Shown: positions 57,377 through 64,000 of the stretch, piece after piece
Position numbering within the stretch: the first letter of the stretch is position 1
Layout of the letters: each line of letters opens with the position of its first letter
Origin: Tenebrio molitor
Taxonomy: Eukaryota > Arthropoda > Insecta > Coleoptera > Tenebrionidae
DNA: 64,000 nucleotides
Direction of reading: 5' to 3'
NCBI RefSeq assembly: GCF_963966145.1
Contig: NC_091054.1
Coordinates: 7,812,001 to 7,876,000 of the forward strand
Program-made: the position numbers and the translations under genes
The notes under the pieces: generated by a model
Databases searched by the model: none
The model's input: only the letters and a program-made list of their open reading frames with translations
Told to the model about the DNA's origin: nothing

Positions 57377-60263
57377 TCATACAACTCCCTCAACTGAGTT
57401 GTGGGGAGGTTCTTCTGAAATCAAATTCATCAAAGAAATTGTTAAATTGACTTGCGCCTCTACCTTCGATAAGATCTTCAAGTTCTCCGCTCTTGACGGA
57501 ATCTTTCAAGGTGTCATCTAGTCCTAGACAAACGTTGATAACTGATGGTTTGAAGTGCCAGAAAATAACTTTACCGCCTCTCTGTTCTATAGTTTTACTG
57601 AAGACTACAATGCTCTGCAAACGTAGAATTAGATTGCTCTACTCACTCAGAAATAAATTCGTTACCCTTGCTAGTGTTATGTCGATGGTCCTCATGTACT
57701 TTCCATCCACAATCACGATCGCATTCTTCCCCTCGCAATTTAGAACTTTGTCTCTGAGATTTTCTGCGGCGGGGAAGTACAAATTGTCCACGGGGGTAAT
57801 CACGTAGATGTCGCCTTGATGTTTGGAAATTTTTTCTTTGACAATCGTGATCTTGGGGCGTGCAGCTGGATACAAAATGAAGAGCAGATTGACGGCGATT
57901 CCGATCAAAATCCCATATTCCAGACTGAAGAAGAGGCAACAGAGCAGAGTGCTCAAGAATGGAATGAAATCTATTTCTGTAAGAAATAGTTATTAGAGAG
58001 AGGAAGAAAGGTCTCGTGGGGCTTACTTTTGTTCTTCCAAAGTACTATGAAAGCTTCTAACTCGAAGAGGAAGATCATGGCGCAGATGATCACAGCTGCT
58101 AGAGTAGCTTTTGGTACGTAGCAAAACGCAGGAGTTAGGAAGGCAATTGTGAGAAGTGTAATTATCGAAGTGAAAACTCCGCCCATGGGGGTTCGAACTC
58201 CCGCAGATCGATTTATGGCACTTCTTGTGAAGGAGCCAGTGATGGGAAACGAGTGGACGAAAGAACTCAAGATGTTGCCCAGTCCTAGAGTTAAGATCTC
58301 TTGAGTCGCGTCGAAAGAGCCTCCGCTAGCTACAGGCAGAAGAGTATTAGAAGGGGAGGAGTTTAGGTCGAAACTCTATTACCAAAGTTCTTGGTGATGG
58401 AGATGCACTCCAAGAGAGCCACGATCGGTATAAAGATGATGGAGGGTCCAAGTTCCGACGTCATTTCACCGAAGCTGTACTCGGTACCGTTGAAATTTGC
58501 AGAGAAAGGAGGCGCCTCAAATGGAGGAAATCCCCCTTTTACTTCCCCTAAAATCTAAAATGTAGCAATCTATCTTTTGGAATCTAACTCCCCCACCTAT
58601 TGTTTTAAACGGTTCGTCGCTGCGAAGACTGTAGGCAATAATGGCTCCAGTTATGATAACGATAGCGTTTCTAGCCAAATATATCATGTAGACAGCGATT
58701 CCGATGATGTTGCGTCTTCTAGACCAATCCTTACGAAGTTTTAAACTTCCGAATCTCTTGAGTTCCTGAGAAAACATTTGCATTTGTGTTTTTCGAACTA
58801 CACAATACTTACTCGAAGACCTAGCAGACATGTGAAAGAAACGACTCCTAGAATTGCGTCCCACTTGCTTATTTGGTCAATGTTTTCGAAGAATTGTATC
58901 CAGGCTTCTAGGAAAGCGTCGGATTTGCCAGGAATCCCGAAGAAATTGTTCAACTGAGTGGAACCGATTTGCAGCGACGCGGCACAAGTGAATGCGGCGA
59001 TGATGGGGTAAGAGAAGAATTCAATCACGAAACCTACAGAATGAAGATTAAGAACAAATAGTGATTAGAAGTAGTTAAAAGGAATTGGTTGAAGTAGTGA
59101 TTTAAATTGGAAATGGTGTTGCGTTGTTTCATCATCTTGTGAATTTGAAATGATCAAACTTTCGTTTGGTCTTTGACAATTTGGACAAACATCAACGGAA
59201 AAAGTTCGATTTGTCTTTAAATCGTCTTGAAACGGAAACCTTGTAATTTTTCTGATGTTTGTTTTGAGTTGTACTCGTTGTCAGAACCCTTTTGACAATT
59301 GGAACGAAAAGCTTATTAAAAAGATAATGATAATTGTAACATTGGCATGATAATGCTGTTGATAAAATCAGTAAATCTAACCCAGAAAACACTTCTCTGT
59401 AGTGACGAGCAATTAGTATTGTAATCAAAATAAGATTATATAAATTGATAATGATGGCAGAACAATTCTTAGGAGCAGGTCCTTCACTGATGCGATTCTA
59501 GTATAAGAATTGTAAACAACCGATCAAAGTCCTCATCTATTCGATTAAATGTCAATCACCGATTCAACAGATAGGACCCACCTAGATTAAATATTCCTAG
59601 TAGAAAGATGATAGCTCCCGACAGGAAACACATCAGCGTTGCCACATCCGGACCAAATTTCGACACGTGTGATTGGAGCATCAGAGCCAGAATACTTGTA
59701 GGTCCCAGATTGATTCCTTTGACATTTCCAAATATGGCGTACGTAAAACCGCCCACAAATGCCGAATACAAACCATATTCCGGCGACAAACCTGCACCAC
59801 GTAGAATAGAAGGTGGGCAAAAATCAAATCGAACTTGTTACCTGCTATTCCGGCATATGCTATTCCTTGAGGCACCTCTGTTAAACTCACTGTGATTCCT
59901 GCCAAAAGATCTTGGAAAAATGTTGAGACTTTGTATCGAGGCAGCCATCTCGTAATTGGCAGTCTTTTGTTCAAGATTTCTTTGTAGTCAACATCAAAGA
60001 AACTTTTTTGGTCGCCTGGAAATAAATTTGATTGGACAGGTTTTAGACACGTTGCGGAGACACGTTGCGGTGGTAATTGAAGGTTTTGGTCAGAAAATTT
60101 AACATATTGTCATTTGTTGTAATTGCCTGAGCAGAATCGGCATCTGCGGCCCTGCTCTTTCTGTGTATGTAATAATAATAATACACATTTGAAAAAATAA
60201 GAAAAAATAAGATTTCTTCAGTTTCTTACTTTTGGTGGTTTCTGTAGATGATACATTGTCCAT
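57377..60263 (-). CDS. SLC26/SulP anion transporter 6
   Basis: Ten exons: 60263-60230, 60015-59842, 59791-59582, 59033-58813, 58765-58597, 58547-58383, 58329-58027, 57976-57666, 57615-57474, 57414-57377, giving 588 aa. The first exon (MDNVSSTETTK) is 34 nt and ends at phase 1. Exons of 169 and 165 nt equal the single 334-nt exon of copies 4 and 5, so this copy keeps the intron also seen in copy 2. The acceptor after GATTTTAG was chosen to preserve the G-x-x-x-G-G-F-P motif. Present are TEVPQGIAYAGIAG, the signature SPEYGLYSAFVGGFTYAIFG, SFPITGSFTRSAINRSAG and a STAS domain (LYFPAAENLRD). If the last intron is retained, the tail changes and the stop lies at 57,390. Intron 3 (548 bp) is unusually long for this array. 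Confidence 0.9.
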
Positions 60264-60712
60264 TTCGTTGTTTTTCAGATTCGATAGTCACCAGCGCCCA
60301 GTGACCACAAACTTTACAAAATCGTGTCACAATTTCAATAGACCTTATCTAAGCACCAAATGTGCTTTTGTAGAAACCGCCTCCACTTAAGTGGACGCTG
60401 TTTTATTATGATAACAACTACGCAGATTAAATTATTCAACGAAGTACGTAAAAGCAAATCGTTTTCTTAGATCCAACGTTTTGCTAATTTAAGGACGCGT
60501 CCTATTGCACTGAACCACCACCACCATTCATGACAAGTTTCGACAAAGTACAGTTAGTATGTTATTTAGTGGTACCTATTTCTAATGACTAACGAACATT
60601 TTTTAAGTTGGTTGATTGTTAGTTGATATTTATTTTTTTGTATTACATATATAATTTACCTGATAAGTCTAAATTATGGTGTAACTACGGTATACCACTA
60701 TCGTGTTATATA

Positions 60713-61182
60713 CAGGGTGATTCATATAGTTTCATAAATATTTTAACCAGTGGAAGATTCCGGTCTCAAAAGGCTCTTGACAATAAAATATTGAGTCATA
60801 CGTCAAAAATTGGCAAAAACTACCATATCGGTTTTTTTACTATTAGTAAATGCCATTCTTCGCTAATTAAATCCACTTTACGTCCAATGTATAACAAATG
60901 TCATGAAAGTCATAATAGAAGCAAACAATTGTTGCTATAGAGAAAATATTGGTATTATAATATATACTTTAGTTTCATTTTGACAATAATGCCCGACAGT
61001 TTGTTTCAACGTAAAATATTTTCATATATCTGCAGTTCTTAAAGGGTGGTAGTACACTCTTCAACATGATTTATCTTCAAGAATTTTAACGTTAGAACCT
61101 AGATATTTTTGTAAGAGTGTCTAGGCGCTGGAATCTACCACTGGTTAAAGTTTGTATGATACTATATGAATCATCCTGTATG
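60713..61182. mobile_element. 470-bp MITE with ACAGG(G/A)TGATTCATATAGT ends
   Basis: The left end TACAGGGTGATTCATATAG and the right end (reverse complement TACAGGATGATTCATATAG) continue for about 50 bp as inverted repeats through TTAACCAGTGG and AGATTCC. TA borders the element. Its interior lacks a long open frame. Confidence 0.75.
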
Positions 61183-61499
61183 TATATAGGGAATGGCAGG
61201 ACTGACGCCCCACAGAAGACTGGCAAATTCGTGGAATTACGCTGAAACGTAAATTAAAAACTATATTTTTTTTACTCTCAAAATAAGCGAGAAAAGACAT
61301 TGCGAAATTGACCAATCAGACGAGAATACCATCCAGGACTTAATTGGTCGCTACCCAATCGAATATTATCGAACCGCGCAAAACTTTTTATATTCAAATG
61401 GTCCACTACTTTTTTTGACAGATGTTTGTGTCATCTTGACAATTTAAACATTTTAATTTGTCATTGTTTTTTCTTAAGATCTGAAATCGTGTTGCAAAA

Positions 61500-61745
61500 T
61501 TCTGCCGAGATGTATTCAGCTGCCGATTATGTTGAGATGTTGATTTATCTTTGGAGAATGCGGACGGAACGCTAGGGAGGCAGCAAGAATTTTCTCTGAT
61601 CGTTTTCCTGACCGACCTTCTCCTGATCACAAAACAATTTTGAGAGTACTTGCTAGGGCTCAAGAAAGAGGGAAAGTTTTGCCGAATCGAAATGAAATAG
61701 GCGGAGGTGCACGAACCGCACGGACCTTGGATAATGTGCAATAAT
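61500..61745 (+). pseudogene. Transposon-derived helix-turn-helix fragment
   Basis: The plus strand reads MYSAADYVEMLIYL, then shifts frame to G-E-C-G-R-N-A-R-E-A-A-R-I-F-S-D-R-F-P-D-R and continues HKTILRVLARAQERGKV. This pattern (Y-G-E-x-x-x-N-A-R-x-A-A-R-x-Y/F) is the DNA-binding N-terminus common in insect transposon proteins with a DUF4817-type domain. The frameshift and the lack of a catalytic domain mark it as a relic. Confidence 0.55.
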
Positions 61746-62080
61746 GTGCTAAATTTGACAATAAAATACAGTCGACCAAATATTTTGAGTAGAATGATAA
61801 TATTTTTGGAAACCAAGCAACGCCCTCATTCATTCTGTTCTTCCCTATTTTTTCCGCGCTTGACTAAAGGGATTGGTGGATTTGATATGCTTCTAACTCG
61901 ATTAAAAAAGCAGATAAGAAAAAAGAATCAGTCTTTCTAGTAATGTAATTGCTGTCGGCACAAGTCAGTTTCCTCTGGGGCGTGAGTTGTGCCACACCCT
62001 GTATAACATCCATTGCAAAATTCTGTCAGTGACACGTTAAAGGAAGAAAGACAACAAAAGAAAGGCTATAACGATCATTC

Positions 62081-62362
62081 ATGGACGAAAGTGAGACCTT
62101 GAAGAGAGTAGAATTGAAGAATGACGAAAAAGAAAGTTCCCTTGAACCTGCTGTATTGATGGCACTAGATGAGCAATATAATTTGGAACTGTTGGAACAA
62201 GATAGTTTTGCAAAAGAATGTATTTATGTAAGATATAGACCCGGAGAAAATAAGAAGACAATAGAATGCAAGAAGTACCTAATTAATGCACGCCTTCACA
62301 CTAGAGCTATCGTGTTTTGTGGATATCTGTTAGTTGCTCGGCTTCTAAGTGGTTGTCTTTAA
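62081..62362 (+). CDS. Unrecognised 93-codon open frame
   Basis: An ATG-initiated frame with an acidic, charged N-terminus (MDESETLKRVELKNDEKESS) becomes hydrophobic at the end. A good donor (TAT-GTAAGA at about 62,226-62,234) would end the coding part after about 49 residues, making it a possible first exon. No downstream exon or homologue is recognised. Its neighbours are transposon relics, so it may be transposon-derived. Confidence 0.25.
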   Translation: MDESETLKRVELKNDEKESSLEPAVLMALDEQYNLELLEQDSFAKECIYVRYRPGENKKTIECKKYLINARLHTRAIVFCGYLLVARLLSGCL

Positions 62363-63191
62363 AGTCGGATTGAATATTTGCTCCTCACTCCAGATTGCAA
62401 AACGGCTTTGTCTACTTGACCTGTCACAAAGCAACAAACAAAACCGCATAACGCATGGAAATGTTTCACTCATTAATTAAGAAAGATATAGATCAGTCCG
62501 TTTTATAGATTAGAGTGGTATTGTGACATTTGTTTGTGGATATTAGGCAACATCAGATATTCTTCTCGCATTCTATTCTGACAATGAACATTAAAAGTCT
62601 ACATTCTTAATACATTCCATAAAATCAATCATAACGTAATAATTGTGCGCCAAGTGTACAGCTTTCGATTAAATCTTATTCGAAGGTCATTTTTATAACG
62701 TTGTCATGTGATAGAACGATTATCTATTGTTTTGTTTAAATCTGATTCTGTTTAAGTATGTCAAAAAGCGAATCTTAAAGATCCATCAAGATAAATGCGC
62801 TTGATCGTGCAGATTTGTCAAAATATAAATAATGGTAGGTGTGTCATTGTCTTGTTAGTTATTTACACAGAACGAGTTGAATACAACGTTTTTTTGTTCG
62901 ACGAGACACTTAAAGGCTCAAAATCGCTTAAAATCTTTAAAATTAGCTTGACATTTCGTTTTGACAAGTTGTGACATTTATCAAAATCCGTTCACACAGG
63001 AGAAAATTCTCAAATTCTGACAGTGTTGAACAAAAAAAATATTTATGAATAAAAAAACACAATAGAGGTGAGCATTTATTGGTTCAAATATTACATGGTA
63101 GTTGTGGAAGTATTCACTGTACTAAAAAATCTTCTATGGGTTCACCTTAAATAGAAAACAGTGAAGTTGTGAATCACAGTTCCGTAGATAT

Positions 63192-64000
63192 TACCTACTC
63201 TCTAGGACGTCTTCTAGATTTCCTTCTTTAAAATATTGCTGTAGTTCTTTATCGACTTTGATGCACACTTCCCTGACCGATGGCTTAAAATTCAAAAACG
63301 CTACTGTCTGTCCTCTTTGGCTTAGTTCTTGGGTGAAGACCGCTATGCTCTAGAATCACAAGTAAATGTGACTGGATTCACTAGAAATCAAGCGACCAGT
63401 CACCTTAGCAACAGTTACATCCATGTTTCGAACAAATTTCCCGTCGATGACCACGGTAACATTTTCACCGTGGCATTCTAATACTGAATCTCTTAAATAC
63501 TCGGCTGCTGGGAAATACAAAGTATCTCTGGGGGTAATCACAAAAATATCACCATTGTGGTTCGATATCTTCTCTTTGGTGATACTGAGTTTGGGTCGCG
63601 CGCTCGCGTACAAGACAAACAACAGATTTACACCGATCCCGATCAGGATCCCGTATTCTAGACTGATGAACAAGCAGCAAAGAAAAGTGGTCAAAAACGG
63701 AACCAAGTCAAGTTCTAGAACAGAAGATGTACCTAGTAGATGTTTTCATTTCTGGGTGTTTGCTTACTTTTGGACTTCCAAAGCACCACGAAAGCGTCAA
63801 AATCGAATAAGTAGAACATCGCGCAGATGATAACAGACGCTAGAGTGGCTTTGGGGACGTAGTAGAATGATGGCGTGAGGAACGCGATCGCCAGGAGTAC
63901 CATCAGAGAGGTGAAAATACCAGCGAGAGTGGTTCTGACTCCGGAGGCGTTATTGACCGCGGTTCTAGTGAAAGAACCAGTGATGGGCATCGAGCGCACA
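63192..64000 (-). CDS. SLC26/SulP anion transporter 7 (partial, continues past window)
   Basis: Only the 3' exons are inside: the exon starting beyond 64,000 and ending at 63,768, then 63714-63404 and 63349-63192. The first contains MPITGSFTRTAVNNASG and FYYVPKATLASVIICAM. The 311-nt exon (same length as in copies 4-6) carries the last membrane segments and the start of the STAS domain with LYFPAAEYLRD. The last exon encodes VREVCIKVDKELQQYF and stops at 63,194-63,192, directly after an AG-GTAAT that could alternatively act as a donor. It is most similar to copies 4 and 5, and it shows that the array continues to the right. Confidence 0.88.

Larger units (their letters stand above)
60264..63191. 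other. Intergenic DNA between SLC26 genes 6 and 7
   Basis: Holds a MITE (60,713-61,182), a transposase-like relic (about 61,500-61,740) and an isolated open frame (62,081-62,362), all listed. A transposon-like end, CACACCCTGTATAAC, lies near 61,993. The rest is AT-rich with no supported feature. Confidence 0.45.

Noticed and set aside
58190..58215. tRNA-like GGTTCGAACTCCCGC box
   Set aside because: It lies in a coding exon of SLC26-6 (V-R-T-P region); no cloverleaf can be drawn.
1..64000. CRISPR arrays, operons or bacterial features
   Set aside because: The window is eukaryotic with spliced genes; the repeats seen are inverted-repeat transposons or gene duplications.

Overview
The window is eukaryotic and almost certainly from an insect, most likely a beetle (Coleoptera). 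It is AT-rich. Nearly every gene is split by very short introns, mostly 43-60 bp, with GT-AG ends (one probable GC-AG). It carries short palindromic DNA transposons and fragments of a non-LTR retrotransposon. The conserved genes (GMP synthase, mitochondrial ribosomal protein L12, a C19orf12 homologue, SLC26 anion transporters) are animal genes. The species cannot be named from sequence alone. All exon models come from reading splice signals by eye.

Layout. (1) 1-5,200: no confident gene; one small palindromic element. (2) 5,447-10,620: a tandem triplication of a five-exon minus-strand gene for a 270-residue secreted protein (A1-A3), each copy with a TATA-like box and a poly(A) signal. (3) 10,805-24,603: a larger cluster of the same superfamily in which type A genes (minus) alternate with type B genes (plus). 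The duplicated unit is a divergent A-B pair. Intact members are A4 (11,916-12,845), B1 (13,472-14,668) and B3 (23,344-24,603). The other seven copies are broken by stops, frameshifts, deletions, a transposon insertion or chimeric joining. (4) 26,707-32,541: housekeeping genes, GMPS (+), mRpL12 (+) and a C19orf12 homologue (-). (5) 32,976-64,000: seven tandem minus-strand SLC26/SulP anion transporter genes with C-terminal STAS domains. The last is cut by the window edge. Intergenic DNA here holds several MITEs, a truncated non-LTR element and a transposase-like fragment.

Most notable result. The type A and B proteins are secreted and contain no cysteine. Their last exon (about 80-100 residues) has the layout of an LC8 (DYNLL) dynein light chain: strand, helix, helix, Trp-strand, and in type A the spacing W-x9-S-Y-I followed by a final strand containing Leu-Gly. 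Upstream exons look like diverged repeats of the same unit. I know of no described family of extracellular LC8-like repeat proteins, so this cluster is my best candidate for an undescribed system. Its function is unknown. The SLC26 array is the second theme: exon lengths are nearly identical between copies, introns have been lost stepwise, two copies begin with a 7-nt coding exon, and in one copy a MITE makes up most of intron 1.
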